Translations under genes and position numbers: made by a program
Assembly (NCBI GenBank): GCA_903902325.1
Contig: CAIUUO010000055.1
Location: forward strand, 1 to 48,529
Reading direction: 5' to 3'
Source of the DNA: an uncultured Bacteroidia bacterium
GTDB lineage: Bacteria; Bacteroidota; Bacteroidia; Bacteroidales; Prolixibacteraceae
Length of the DNA stretch: 48,529 nucleotides
Notes under the pieces: generated by a model
Database searches by the model: none
Told to the model about the DNA's origin: nothing
What the model saw: the letters and a program-made list of their open reading frames with translations, nothing else
Part shown: positions 1-8,134 of the stretch, in pieces
Position numbering within the stretch: the stretch's first letter is position 1
Layout: each line of letters opens with the position of its first letter

Positions 1-459
1 AATTCCAAAATCATGAATCCCCTTCAACACCCCGTCTTCATTACGCATTCCCTGTCTTACCTCAAAACGGTAGTAACCTGAATGCGGGAAAAAAGTGGTT
101 TGCTTGTAAGGGTATTTCATGTCGTAGAGGTCTCCAAGCCCATAACCAAGCCATTTCCCCTCAGGATTTGCAAGAGCCAGTTCAATGGTATCATTGATCA
201 CTTGTCCTTTGGGAGGTATGATTTTTACAAACAACCAAAGATTGCTGAAGGTGTAACGACCTTCGTTTCTGACATTGAGGTACAGATTATACATCCGGGT
301 AGAATCAGGCACGGTCATATCAAACCTCAGGATAGAATCCTGATGCCACTTCGATCCTTCCAAAGTCCGGTAATTACTGTAAACTATCTTATTATGACAG
401 GAAAACAGCAGGATCAAACCAATAGAAAGTACTCCGGCTAATTTAATCGGCAGGTTCAT
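1..459 (-). CDS. gldH: Gliding motility lipoprotein GldH (3' end outside window)
   Basis: This is an outer or periplasmic-face lipoprotein of the GldH family, needed for gliding and type IX secretion in gliding Bacteroidota but also present in non-gliders. The 153 visible codons begin with a hydrophobic leader and a lipobox LFSC, so Cys21 is the expected lipidated residue. Behind it comes a beta-rich region with DSILRFDMTVPDS and NLWLFVKIIPP. The ATG at 459 overlaps the end of ricT by 17 nt; an in-frame ATG at 474 would add five residues and is less likely because it lengthens the overlap. The order holB-ricT-gldH is the usual one in this phylum, and a penicillin-binding protein 1A often follows, which would lie beyond base 1. 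The family is called from the lipobox, size and neighbours; the stop codon is not in the window. Confidence 0.82.
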   Translation of the reverse strand, partial: MNLPIKLAGVLSIGLILLFSCHNKIVYSNYRTLEGSKWHQDSILRFDMTVPDSTRMYNLYLNVRNEGRYTFSNLWLFVKIIPPKGQVINDTIELALANPEGKWLGYGLGDLYDMKYPYKQTTFFPHSGYYRFEVRQGMRNEDGVLKGIHDFGI

Positions 460-1609
460 CTGATGAAGGCTCATGAGTGGTATTCGAAGGATTTTTACGT
501 GTCAGTATTGGCTTGTGTCGTTTCTTCCTCCTCTGTTTATTGGAGTTTTGGTCGAAACGATCCAGACTCTCTTGTCCAACTGAATTTTGGTATGTGGGTG
601 CAACATCTTCAGGAATTTCCATGATGTCGCCTGTCAAATCGGGAATCTTTTTTCCGCTTCTGTTCAACCTAAGGATCTCTTTAACCTTGTCAACAGAAAC
701 CCCAATGACACCGCCGCCCTGATAATTTTCGCGGACATACCAGAAGATTCCTTTGAAAATATCTGCTTTCAGGTAGTTGAAATTGCCTTTCTCTGTTTCT
801 ATCTGGACATTGTTTGGAGGGAAATCGAGTTGGGCATCAATGTAGCAATCCAGCTCATAATTGAGGCAGCATTTCAGTTTACTGCATTGTCCGGCCAGTT
901 TCTGTGGGTTAAGCGAAATTTCCTGGTACCTTGCGGCATTGGTTGTCACGGATACAAAATTGGAAATCCAGGAACTGCAGCACAATTCCCTTCCGCATGG
1001 GCCAATACCGCCAATTCTTCCTGCCTCCTGACGAGCGCCAATCTGACGCATCTCGATCCGGATCCTAAAAGTGTCAGCATACACCTTGATGAGTTGACGG
1101 AAGTCAACCCGCTCATCAGCAATGTAATAAAAAATGGCTTTGGTTTTATCTCCCTGGAATTCGACATCACCGATTTTCATGTTCAAACGAAGGTCTTCCG
1201 CTATTTTCCTGGCCTTTAACATGGTTTCATGCTCCAGATTGGTTGCCTCTTCCCATTTCTGGATGTCGACAGGTTTGGCCAGACGATATATTTTGCGGAG
1301 TTCACCATCCACGAAAGTGGGTTTGTGCCTTTTCATCTGCTTGAGGACAAGATCCCCAATAAGGGATACCACTCCGATGTCATGACCTGGACTGGCCTCA
1401 ACGGCAACAATATCTCCCGGTTTAAGCGGAAGGTCGTTTACGTTTGTATAATAATCCTTTCGTGTATTTTTAAAACGGATCTCTACGACATCATTCACGT
1501 TGATGGTGTTCGGAACATCGTGGAGCCAATTATAAACATTCAATTTGGTACAGCTTCGTGAATGCATCGTAACAGGACATCCGCGCGCTGTTTTTTGTAT
1601 AGGGTTCAT
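443..1609 (-). CDS. ricT: PSP1-domain protein RicT (YaaT family)
   Basis: In Bacillus, RicT forms a complex with RicA and RicF that binds iron-sulfur clusters and affects RNA processing and development; the role in Bacteroidota is less defined. The 388-residue product has the conserved N-terminal RGC (Cys11) and a central PSP1 domain. Its Cys-rich signatures are GPCGRELCCSSW (Cys205, 210, 211) and CSKLKCC (Cys242, 247, 248). The last 50 or so residues are charged and probably disordered (a KQRRKKRHK stretch), a common C-terminal extension in Bacteroidota homologues. The gene lies downstream of holB and overlaps gldH. A good promoter 90 nt upstream suggests it can be transcribed apart from holB. 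Family assignment is firm; the molecular role is inferred from Bacillus. Confidence 0.9.
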   Translation of the reverse strand: MNPIQKTARGCPVTMHSRSCTKLNVYNWLHDVPNTINVNDVVEIRFKNTRKDYYTNVNDLPLKPGDIVAVEASPGHDIGVVSLIGDLVLKQMKRHKPTFVDGELRKIYRLAKPVDIQKWEEATNLEHETMLKARKIAEDLRLNMKIGDVEFQGDKTKAIFYYIADERVDFRQLIKVYADTFRIRIEMRQIGARQEAGRIGGIGPCGRELCCSSWISNFVSVTTNAARYQEISLNPQKLAGQCSKLKCCLNYELDCYIDAQLDFPPNNVQIETEKGNFNYLKADIFKGIFWYVRENYQGGGVIGVSVDKVKEILRLNRSGKKIPDLTGDIMEIPEDVAPTYQNSVGQESLDRFDQNSNKQRRKKRHKPILTRKNPSNTTHEPSSDEPAD

Positions 1610-1652
1610 GTATCAGTCAATTTTAAAATCCCGCATTCGCGGCATGGAACTT

Positions 1653-1670
1653 ATTCCGAAAATTCGGAAT
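1653..1670. promoter_or_regulatory. Perfect 8-bp-stem hairpin in the ricT leader
   Basis: ATTCCGAA and TTCGGAAT form a perfect inverted repeat around a 2-nt loop, 44 nt upstream of the ricT start and just downstream of its predicted promoter. No T-tract follows on the minus strand, so it does not look like a terminator for holB. It could be an operator or a leader RNA structure; nothing in the window decides which. Confidence 0.4.
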
Positions 1671-1697
1671 TCAACTCAATTGAAATTAAGTCTTGCA

Positions 1698-1728
1698 CAA
1701 AAATAATGAATTTTAACGGAGCATCAAA
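1698..1728 (-). promoter_or_regulatory. Bacteroidota-type promoter for ricT-gldH
   Basis: On the minus strand, TTTG (1725-1728), a 19-nt spacer and TATTTTTG (1698-1705) match the -33/-7 consensus exactly. The -33 part lies inside the last codons of holB. It would start transcription near 1690, about 80 nt before ricT. Confidence 0.6.
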
Positions 1729-2848
1729 GCCTTATGAGCTTGGATACCTTGATCGCCATATCCGTAAATACAGCCTTTGCATTTCCGTTGGATGCAATGT
1801 CCTTCAGCGATTTCTCAAACTCGGCAAAAAGAAGTACCACATTTTTTTCCTGAATGAAAGGGGCGAATTTCGCTGCAAATTTTTCTTCGTTTTCATCCAT
1901 CGTCACCAAGGCGGGTTCCCTGAAGTTGGACATGAAATTTTCTCGCGTAAACTGGCTGCAATACCGCAGGAAACTGAGCTGCCTGACCCTACCGATGGCA
2001 GAAAGTTCATCGGACCAGTCCAGCAGTTCTGCTAAATTGCGTTTATATCCGGATCGCATCAGGGAAGTGTATTGCCGGTGATTGTATTTTCTGATCTCAT
2101 CTTCGAGCAACAATTCCTCCGCGAGAATGAAATTGCCATTGGCGATCCTTGCCATGACCAGAGGATCGTTTTCTCCAAGCGAAGGATGCCTGAATAACGC
2201 TTCCGCCAAAATTTTCTCCTCAATTTTTGGAAGCCGGATGGTCTGGCACCTCGAACGTATCGTACTTAGCAACCGTTGTTCTTCCTCCGTAACCAGGATA
2301 AAAATGGTATTGGCAGGCGGTTCCTCCAAAATCTTGAGAATTTTATTGGCACAAGTCGCATTCATGGTTTCGGGAAGCCAGATCAATGACACCTTGTAGT
2401 CGGCTTCATAGGCCTTCTTGTTCAGTTTTTGAATGATCTCGGAGGCCTCCTCCACATAGATCATTCCCTGTTTGTTTTCTTCAGCAATAATCTGGTTCCA
2501 CCGCTCGAAAACAGGGTACGGGTTGGCCAGGAAGTATTCCCTCCACTTGCCGATGTAATCTGTGCTTGTAGGTTTGGAAAACGCCTGGGTTTTGATAACA
2601 GGAAATGTAAAATGCAGGTCAGGATGGATCAGTTTCCTGTATTTGACGCAGGAGCCACAAACACCGCAGGAGTCTGTTTCAGTTTTGCTTTTGCAATTTA
2701 AAAACTGCGCAAAAGCAAGTGCCAATGCCAGCTTCCCGTTGCCGGGAGGGCCAATCAGCATCAGGGCATGCGGGACGCGTTGCTCCCGTGCCAGTTGAAT
2801 CAACAGCTCTTTTGCCTGACTTTGTCCGATGATGTCCTTAAATTGCAT
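1724..2848 (-). CDS. holB: DNA polymerase III subunit delta'
   Basis: This is the clamp-loader subunit that, with delta and tau/gamma, opens and loads the sliding clamp during replication. The 374-residue protein has an AAA+ fold. Its P-loop-like GPPGNGKL (residues 33-40) lacks the usual Thr/Ser after Lys, as expected for a subunit that does not hydrolyse ATP. A zinc site follows (Cys52, 61, 64, 67), and an SRC motif (STIRSRCQTIRL) comes after the KILEEPP sensor region. It precedes ricT by 114 nt on the same strand. The start at 2848 gives the normal N-terminus MQFKDIIGQ. Confidence is high because all these landmarks are present in order. Confidence 0.93.
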   Translation of the reverse strand: MQFKDIIGQSQAKELLIQLAREQRVPHALMLIGPPGNGKLALALAFAQFLNCKSKTETDSCGVCGSCVKYRKLIHPDLHFTFPVIKTQAFSKPTSTDYIGKWREYFLANPYPVFERWNQIIAEENKQGMIYVEEASEIIQKLNKKAYEADYKVSLIWLPETMNATCANKILKILEEPPANTIFILVTEEEQRLLSTIRSRCQTIRLPKIEEKILAEALFRHPSLGENDPLVMARIANGNFILAEELLLEDEIRKYNHRQYTSLMRSGYKRNLAELLDWSDELSAIGRVRQLSFLRYCSQFTRENFMSNFREPALVTMDENEEKFAAKFAPFIQEKNVVLLFAEFEKSLKDIASNGNAKAVFTDMAIKVSKLIRL

Positions 2849-2972
2849 AGTTCACTAAATCACGATCCCCAAAAGTAAAAAAAAATAGTCAGGGGTGTCG
2901 AAACCGTTTCATCTTTGCTGGAATTAGCAATAAATTAACACTAAAAAAGTGGCTTATCAAACAGATATCCAC

Positions 2973-2980
2973 TATCTTTG
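2973..2980 (+). promoter_or_regulatory. Candidate -7 box for pgk
   Basis: TATCTTTG matches the Bacteroidota -7 consensus TAnnTTTG and lies 29 nt before the pgk ATG. No convincing TTTG or TTG is seen at the usual 19-21 nt upstream, so the call rests on the -7 box and its position. Confidence 0.5.
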
Positions 2981-3009
2981 AGCTTCCTAAAAAATTTAAT
3001 TACAACGAT

Positions 3010-4203
3010 ATGCAGACGATTGAAACTTATGACTTTTCAGGCAAAAAGGCCTTAATCAGAGTTGACTTCAATGTTCCGCTCAACGAACAATTCGAAATTA
3101 CCGACGATACCCGCATGACAGCTGCCTTACCTACCATCAACACCATTCTTGGCAAGGGCGGTGCCGTGATCATCATGTCGCACCTGGGACGTCCGAAAAA
3201 AGGTCCTGAAGACAAATTTTCAATGAGGCACCTGGTACCTCACCTGAGCAAATTACTCGGAGGCATGACTGTTAAAATGGCTCCGGATTGCATCGGTGAG
3301 GCCACCAAGGCAATGGCTGCCTCACTAAAGGCAGGCGAAGTACTTGTCCTGGAAAATCTTCGTTTTCATCCTGAAGAAGAAGCCGGCGATGTAGAATTTG
3401 CCCGTCAGCTTTCTGAACTTGGCGACTGTTGGGTCAACGATGCATTCGGTACTGCTCACCGTGCCCATGCCTCTACGGCCGTTATCGCTGAATTTTTCCC
3501 CAAAGACAAAATGTTTGGCATGCTGGTAGCCAGCGAGGTGGAGAGTCTTGATAAAGTGCTCAAAGCTCCGGTGCGCCCATTTACAGCCATCATGGGAGGC
3601 TCGAAGGTATCTTCCAAAATCACCATCATCGAAAACCTGCTCAACTCTGTGGATCACCTGATCATCGGAGGTGGTATGACTTACACTTTCGTGAAAGCAC
3701 AGGGTGGTAAGATCGGTGGTTCAATCTGCGAAGATGATTATCTGGAATTGGCCAAGGAACTTTTGGTGAAAGCCAAGGCAAAAGGCGTTCAGTTTCACTT
3801 CGCGGTAGATGTTGTGGAAGCAGACGCATTTGCCGAAACAGCCAACACGAAAGTCGTTTCTTCCTATGCTATCGACGACAACTGGTCGGGACTGGACGTC
3901 GGTCCGGAGACCATCAAAAACTTCAGCAAAGTGATCAGCGAATCCAAAACAATTCTCTGGAACGGCCCGGTTGGCGTTTTTGAGATGGAGAAATTCGCGG
4001 TTGGAACAAAGGCCATCGGCGCTGCCATCGTAAAGGCTACTGAAAACGGTGCTTTCTCACTTGTTGGGGGAGGCGACTCAGTGGCAGCTGTCAACCAGTT
4101 CGGCATTGCAGATAAAATGTCCTACATCTCAACTGCCGGTGGCGCCATGCTCGAATACCTCGAAGGGAGGGTACTCCCGGGCATTGCCGCAGTTTTAGAC
4201 TAA
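3010..4203 (+). CDS. pgk: Phosphoglycerate kinase
   Basis: This enzyme transfers phosphate from 1,3-bisphosphoglycerate to ADP in glycolysis (cytoplasmic, reversible). The 397-residue length is normal. The N-terminal substrate loop RVDFNVPL, the SHLGRPK motif, the [10 protein letters not shown] stretch and the C-terminal nucleotide loop GGGDSVAA are all intact. It is a single-gene unit: its own candidate promoter lies upstream and a strong intrinsic terminator lies 140 nt downstream. Nothing is unusual about the protein itself. The 3' spacer before the terminator carries two short arrays of 7-nt repeats. Confidence 0.98.
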   Translation: MQTIETYDFSGKKALIRVDFNVPLNEQFEITDDTRMTAALPTINTILGKGGAVIIMSHLGRPKKGPEDKFSMRHLVPHLSKLLGGMTVKMAPDCIGEATKAMAASLKAGEVLVLENLRFHPEEEAGDVEFARQLSELGDCWVNDAFGTAHRAHASTAVIAEFFPKDKMFGMLVASEVESLDKVLKAPVRPFTAIMGGSKVSSKITIIENLLNSVDHLIIGGGMTYTFVKAQGGKIGGSICEDDYLELAKELLVKAKAKGVQFHFAVDVVEADAFAETANTKVVSSYAIDDNWSGLDVGPETIKNFSKVISESKTILWNGPVGVFEMEKFAVGTKAIGAAIVKATENGAFSLVGGGDSVAAVNQFGIADKMSYISTAGGAMLEYLEGRVLPGIAAVLD

Positions 4204-4226
4204 TAATCTGGACTGCCAAAAGAGTA

Positions 4227-4254
4227 TTTTCGATTTTGGATTTTCGATTTTGGA
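4227..4254. repeat. Heptanucleotide array (TTTTSGA)x4
   Basis: Four head-to-tail 7-nt units alternate TTTTCGA and TTTTGGA, so the 14-nt pair is repeated exactly twice. The array lies 23 nt after the pgk stop codon. Confidence 0.85.
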
Positions 4255-4299
4255 TTCAACTTCAAGCAAAATTGAAGGGTTTCTTAGATATACCAAAAA

Positions 4300-4327
4300 C
4301 TAAAGGCTAATAGCTAAAGGCTAATAG
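4300..4327. repeat. Heptanucleotide array (CTAAWRG)x4
   Basis: Four 7-nt units alternate CTAAAGG and CTAATAG. This is the second such array in the pgk 3' spacer, directly before the terminator. Confidence 0.85.
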
Positions 4328-4343
4328 CTTTCTTACAAAAATC

Positions 4344-4376
4344 GGGTGCAGATATTTTCTGCACCCAATTTTTTTT
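4344..4376 (+). terminator. Intrinsic terminator of pgk
   Basis: GGGTGCAG (4344-4351) pairs perfectly with CTGCACCC (4359-4366) around a 7-nt loop. It is followed by a run of eight T (4369-4376). This is the clearest intrinsic terminator in the window. Confidence 0.85.
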
Positions 4377-4383
4377 AGTTTTG
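4376..4383 (+). promoter_or_regulatory. Candidate -7 box for the DAG-kinase-like gene
   Basis: TAGTTTTG fits TAnnTTTG and lies 31 nt before the ATG at 4415. Its first base is the last T of the pgk terminator, so the terminator and the next promoter are packed together. The -33 element is not obvious. Confidence 0.45.
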
Positions 4384-4414
4384 TAGTAAGATTATCCACT
4401 CAACTAAATTTCAG

Positions 4415-5398
4415 ATGCCAGACAAATCGGGAATCCTGTGGCAGGTCATTCTGAACCCGCATGCCGGCGGAGGGAAAGGGGCTCATGACCAAAGTAACAT
4501 CGAACGGCTGCTCAAACAATCAGAAATTTTTTTCCATCTTTCAATATCCCAATATCCGGGCCATGCCATCGAACTTACCAGAAATCTGGTTCATGACGGA
4601 GCTACCCACCTGATCGTTGCCGGAGGGGATGGCACCCTCAACGAAGTCGTAAACGGAATTTTTCTGGCCGGGCATCAGGGACAAGGAGAGATAACCCTTG
4701 GGATGCTGCCCGTTGGAACCGGCAACGACTGGATCAAGACTTTTGGCATTCCGGATCATTACCAAAAAGCAATCGATATCATCAAGGAGAGCAAAACCGT
4801 CAAACAAGATGTTGGTGAAATTACCTGCCTGATGGATGGTCAGACCACCAAACGCTATTTCGCGAATATTGCCGGATTTGGCTTCGATGCATTGGTGGCG
4901 AAAAATGCAAATATTTTGAAATTCAAAGGAATAACTGGAATCAGGGTTTATATTCAAAGTTTACTCTCCGGGTACCTGAATTACAAGAGCCGTAACACAA
5001 AAATCGTCATCGACGGAACCGATCTGGAGGTGAACCTTTTCAGTGCCAGTATCGGCATCGGAAAATTCAATGGGGGTGGCATGATGCAGGTTCCTGAAGC
5101 CAATCCACTTAGGGGCCTTTTCCATATTACTGTGATCCGCAAGATCGGGATCTGGGGAATCATTACTAACTTCAAAGGCTTGTATTCAGGAGAGTTTATC
5201 CACGATAGAAGGGTATCGACCCATTCAGGAAGAGAGATCCAAATCACTTCTGATGTAACACTGCCGGGAGAAGTCGACGGCGAGACGCTTGGTGCCGGCA
5301 GTTTTACAATCAGGATGATTGCTCACAGGCTCAGGGTGATTTATGGTTCTGATAAGTTCCTCGGGATTGTCTCCACAACCATATCGAAAACTGTATAG
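4415..5398 (+). CDS. Diacylglycerol kinase family lipid kinase (YegS/BmrU-like)
   Basis: The product belongs to the DAGK/sphingosine kinase catalytic family, soluble enzymes that phosphorylate lipid alcohols. The 327 residues contain the nucleotide-binding NPHAGGGKG near the start and the family signature GGDGTLNEVVNGI at about residues 69-81. Next comes the LGMLPVGTGNDW loop, and LPGEVDGE lies near the C-terminus. The substrate cannot be read from the sequence; diacylglycerol, ceramide-like lipids and other polyprenyl or lipid alcohols are possible, and Bacteroidota do make sphingolipids. It stands alone on the plus strand and converges with the epimerase gene, the stops being only 11 nt apart. 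Family certain, substrate unknown. Confidence 0.9.
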   Translation: MPDKSGILWQVILNPHAGGGKGAHDQSNIERLLKQSEIFFHLSISQYPGHAIELTRNLVHDGATHLIVAGGDGTLNEVVNGIFLAGHQGQGEITLGMLPVGTGNDWIKTFGIPDHYQKAIDIIKESKTVKQDVGEITCLMDGQTTKRYFANIAGFGFDALVAKNANILKFKGITGIRVYIQSLLSGYLNYKSRNTKIVIDGTDLEVNLFSASIGIGKFNGGGMMQVPEANPLRGLFHITVIRKIGIWGIITNFKGLYSGEFIHDRRVSTHSGREIQITSDVTLPGEVDGETLGAGSFTIRMIAHRLRVIYGSDKFLGIVSTTISKTV

Positions 5399-5409
5399 GC
5401 TAATTTACA

Positions 5410-6525
5410 TCATTTCAATGCATTGATCACTATCTTTGATAGCTTCTGTAGTTTCTGATCATCGATGAACGCACCCAGGCCAATCGTATCCGGAACAGTT
5501 ACAACTCCTTGTTTATCATAGATTATGCCTCCCGAAACCGAATCTTCCGTAAACATCAGCGGCGTATCAAAATCGCAGTGAATTATGCTGTCACTCGATA
5601 ATGCGAGATGGGCCGAGGCGGTAAATGCCAGGCGTGACTCCAGAAATCCACCCACCTGAATCTTCATTCCTGCCTTCTCTGCCAACCTGACAATCTTCAG
5701 GGCATTGAAAATTCCTGCGGATTTACCGAGCTTGACATTCAAAAGATCACAGGCTGCAAGGTCGATCAACCGTTTAGCATCATGATGGTCACAGCACGAT
5801 TCATCAGCCATGATCGGAATTGGGCTTCGTTTCCTCACACCAGCAAGTTCCATGAAATTCCATCTTGGTATCGGTTCCTCACAATGCTGAATGTTGAAGG
5901 ATTCCATGGCTTTGAGCGCAGCTACAGCCGTTTCGGGATCCCATCCCTGATTGGCATCAATCCTGATGGGAATATCCTTCCCGACTGCTTCCCTGATCAA
6001 CCTGATTCTTTCAACATCCTGATAACCTGACTCACCCAGTTTCACTTTGATCACCTGAAATCCCCTCTCCCTGACCAGCAAGGCATCGCTGACCATTTTA
6101 TGCTTTTCTCCAAGACTAACCGTATAATCGGTGACCAAATCCTTGTCCTTCCTTCCCCCCAAAAAAGTATACAACGGTAATTCTGCATTTTGTGAGGCAA
6201 TATCATAAAGTGCTATGTCAAAAGCACTCTTTATGCTGGAGTTGGCATATATTATCCGGTCCATCCTTGCAGCACATGCCTCGATATTTTCAGGATCCTG
6301 TCCCAGCAATCCTTCAGCCAGATATCTTCCGACTATCATGCAGGTTTCCAGACTCTCGCCATTGATCGACCTGAACGGACTGCATTCCCCGAATCCCCTC
6401 AGACCATTGTCGGTTCTTATCACCACCACCACGTTGTCGGCATGATCAAACGCTCCAAGGGAGATGACGAATGGCTCCTTCAAAGGCACCGGCATCTGGT
6501 ACAATTCGATTCTTGAGATCTTCAT
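5410..6525 (-). CDS. Dipeptide epimerase (enolase superfamily, L-Ala-D/L-Glu type)
   Basis: Enzymes of this muconate-lactonizing subgroup epimerise dipeptides such as L-Ala-D-Glu, usually in recycling of murein peptides in the cytoplasm. The catalytic set is complete in 371 residues: KVK (Lys160, Lys162), metal ligands Asp190, Glu216 or Glu217 and Asp241, and the second catalytic lysine Lys265 in NVKLGKSAG. This spacing matches characterised Ala-Glu epimerases closely. The neighbouring secreted hydrolase is also plausible for envelope turnover, but no murein peptide permease is next to it. Dipeptide specificity varies in this family, so Ala-Glu is the default rather than proven. The start ATG at 6525 lies just before a 7-nt repeat array in its leader. 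Confidence 0.88.
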   Translation of the reverse strand: MKISRIELYQMPVPLKEPFVISLGAFDHADNVVVVIRTDNGLRGFGECSPFRSINGESLETCMIVGRYLAEGLLGQDPENIEACAARMDRIIYANSSIKSAFDIALYDIASQNAELPLYTFLGGRKDKDLVTDYTVSLGEKHKMVSDALLVRERGFQVIKVKLGESGYQDVERIRLIREAVGKDIPIRIDANQGWDPETAVAALKAMESFNIQHCEEPIPRWNFMELAGVRKRSPIPIMADESCCDHHDAKRLIDLAACDLLNVKLGKSAGIFNALKIVRLAEKAGMKIQVGGFLESRLAFTASAHLALSSDSIIHCDFDTPLMFTEDSVSGGIIYDKQGVVTVPDTIGLGAFIDDQKLQKLSKIVINALK

Positions 6526-6534
6526 GGTATAGTA

Positions 6535-6569
6535 AAATTACAAATTAAAGATTAAAAATTAAAGATTAG
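6535..6569. repeat. Degenerate heptanucleotide array (ARATTAN)x5
   Basis: Five consecutive 7-nt units (AAATTAC, AAATTAA, AGATTAA, AAATTAA, AGATTAG) lie in the leader of the epimerase gene, starting 10 nt upstream of its ATG. Confidence 0.7.
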
Positions 6570-6618
6570 AAAACATGCATCGTATTGATCAAATGACTCT
6601 TAGAGTAAGATAATTTTT

Positions 6619-6660
6619 AATTTGTAATTTGTAATTTGTAATTTGTAATTTGTAATTTGT
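6619..6660. repeat. Heptanucleotide array (AATTTGT)x6
   Basis: Six perfect 7-nt units end two bases before the stop codon of the C45-like gene. The array is partly complementary to the AAATTAC/AAATTAA units at 6535-6569, so the spacer RNA could fold back. Confidence 0.92.
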
Positions 6661-6662
6661 AA

Positions 6663-8075
6663 TTAATTTTTCTCCCCTGCTTTAAAGGTGGTCCAGGGTT
6701 CAGTTGGTCGGCTTTTAAGAATGCCTGTCAGCCAATCGTACTGTGGATGATCCTCCAGAAATTTATTTGCGTCGAAAGCCATGCCACAGGCGGATCCCCA
6801 ACGGGCAGTGAACGACATTTGCCTGGCCATGACTGCATCGACGACCTTGCCGTCGATGGTACCTTCGGGACTGAAAGGTTGGTAAGGACCGCAGAATTGG
6901 TCGTCCAGTTCCCAGTGTCCGCAGAGCGACCTGCCGGCGGGATTGATTTTCTTCAGGTAGCTGTCATAATGGTCAGCTTCAAAAGCTTTGGCCAGCTTCA
7001 CGTTAATCTTACCCTTGTTCTCTTTCATCAGCTTTTTCCACTGAACCCGTCGGGCAACGGATGAATTTTTGATATTTGTTTCGTCCTTGTTGGTTTCCAT
7101 CCGCAATATTTGCAAGTTCTCAGCCACATTGGAACCCGTAAAAAACCCATCCTTCTTCTTTTCGAAGCCGATGAACTTCAGCCCGAGTTCAAGTCTGGCA
7201 ATCTCATTGGTGTTGATGTCCCCAATCAGCCAGGCATTGGCATAACCTCCGTTGTTACCGTTCTTCATGATTTCGCACCACTCGTCAATGGAATTGGCAT
7301 ATTGGGTAGCATGGCGCATGCGTGAAAATTCAGGGGTTCCTTTCGGATTGAAGGGGTGGAAATTGCCGATGGTAGTTTCCGAACCGACCAGACCGGCATC
7401 CGTGATAAAAAAGTCTGTTTCACTGTGAACGAAACCCGCGATCGATTGCATCAGGATCCGGTGCCCCTTTTCAGGAAGAATGTCCATGATCACATTACTT
7501 ACTGGATTGTAATACATGTCCATGGTATTATGGCCAAGCACAATTTTCCCGTCTGCCGTCATGCTTCCCGTCGCGATAAAGGAACTACAGGATTCCTTCG
7601 GATGTGCAACCGCATGTGAATGCACAGAATCCTTCACGGTAGGCCACCAGGAATCTATTATTTCGGGATAGCCATTCAAAGCCACCAATTCATCGCGTGA
7701 AAAGTTCTCCCCCGCTACCTTCAATCCTTCGGCGATACCGTCAATCTCTTCCAGGTTTTCGGCATCCACTTTTGGCGTAAGTATACTGCCTGCATGATCC
7801 ACGTACCACCACCAGTCCAATGCAGTATCATATTCCCAACTTGTTCTGAGCATGTGGAAATTTTCCTTGATCTCTTTGGCCATCAGGTATCCGTGCTGGA
7901 AACCCCTGTCTTTGGGTGTGCCTTCCAGGTGAAGGAATGTCCATCCGCTTTTTTCGTGGCGATATGCCTTCGCAAGCCGGGTTTTCTGATTTTCTGACAG
8001 TTGACCTGAGGTCTGTCCCTGCAGATAGGATGACAGCATGACCAATGCGAGGATGAGGAGGCTTACTTTCTTCAT
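6663..8075 (-). CDS. Secreted C45 / phospholipase B-like Ntn hydrolase
   Basis: The protein looks like an exported N-terminal-nucleophile hydrolase of the C45 acyltransferase / phospholipase B-like group, which mature by self-cleavage in front of a Cys. Of 470 residues, the first 20 or so are a signal peptide (hydrophobic core ending SSYLQGQ). The likely nucleophile is Cys163 in ESCSSFIATG, followed by the family-type stretch DGKIVLGHNTM. Upstream RGFQHGYLMAKEI is also typical. The substrate is unknown: amides, lysophospholipids and peptides have been proposed for relatives. It is a single gene, divergent from the deacetylase, with a TATCTTTG box 24 nt before its start. The fold is reasonably sure, the function is not. 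Confidence 0.75.
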   Translation of the reverse strand: MKKVSLLILALVMLSSYLQGQTSGQLSENQKTRLAKAYRHEKSGWTFLHLEGTPKDRGFQHGYLMAKEIKENFHMLRTSWEYDTALDWWWYVDHAGSILTPKVDAENLEEIDGIAEGLKVAGENFSRDELVALNGYPEIIDSWWPTVKDSVHSHAVAHPKESCSSFIATGSMTADGKIVLGHNTMDMYYNPVSNVIMDILPEKGHRILMQSIAGFVHSETDFFITDAGLVGSETTIGNFHPFNPKGTPEFSRMRHATQYANSIDEWCEIMKNGNNGGYANAWLIGDINTNEIARLELGLKFIGFEKKKDGFFTGSNVAENLQILRMETNKDETNIKNSSVARRVQWKKLMKENKGKINVKLAKAFEADHYDSYLKKINPAGRSLCGHWELDDQFCGPYQPFSPEGTIDGKVVDAVMARQMSFTARWGSACGMAFDANKFLEDHPQYDWLTGILKSRPTEPWTTFKAGEKN

Positions 8076-8098
8076 AATCTTAAGATCTTTAGGATATT

Positions 8099-8106
8099 CA
8101 AAGATA
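8099..8106 (-). promoter_or_regulatory. Candidate -7 box for the C45-like gene
   Basis: TATCTTTG on the minus strand lies 24 nt upstream of the ATG at 8075. A weak -33 CAA (read on plus) lies 23 nt further, slightly too far. Confidence 0.45.
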
Positions 8107-8134
8107 TATTTATAATAACTTTACAGCCTCAATC

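Noticed and set aside
477-1561. Several long frames on the plus strand opposite ricT
   Set aside because: They are mirror frames of the RicT gene, with no family features, and lie within a gene with firm evidence.
4141-4400. A non-coding RNA or riboswitch in the pgk 3' region
   Set aside because: The only clear structure is the terminator hairpin with T-run; the rest is explained by two 7-nt repeat arrays.
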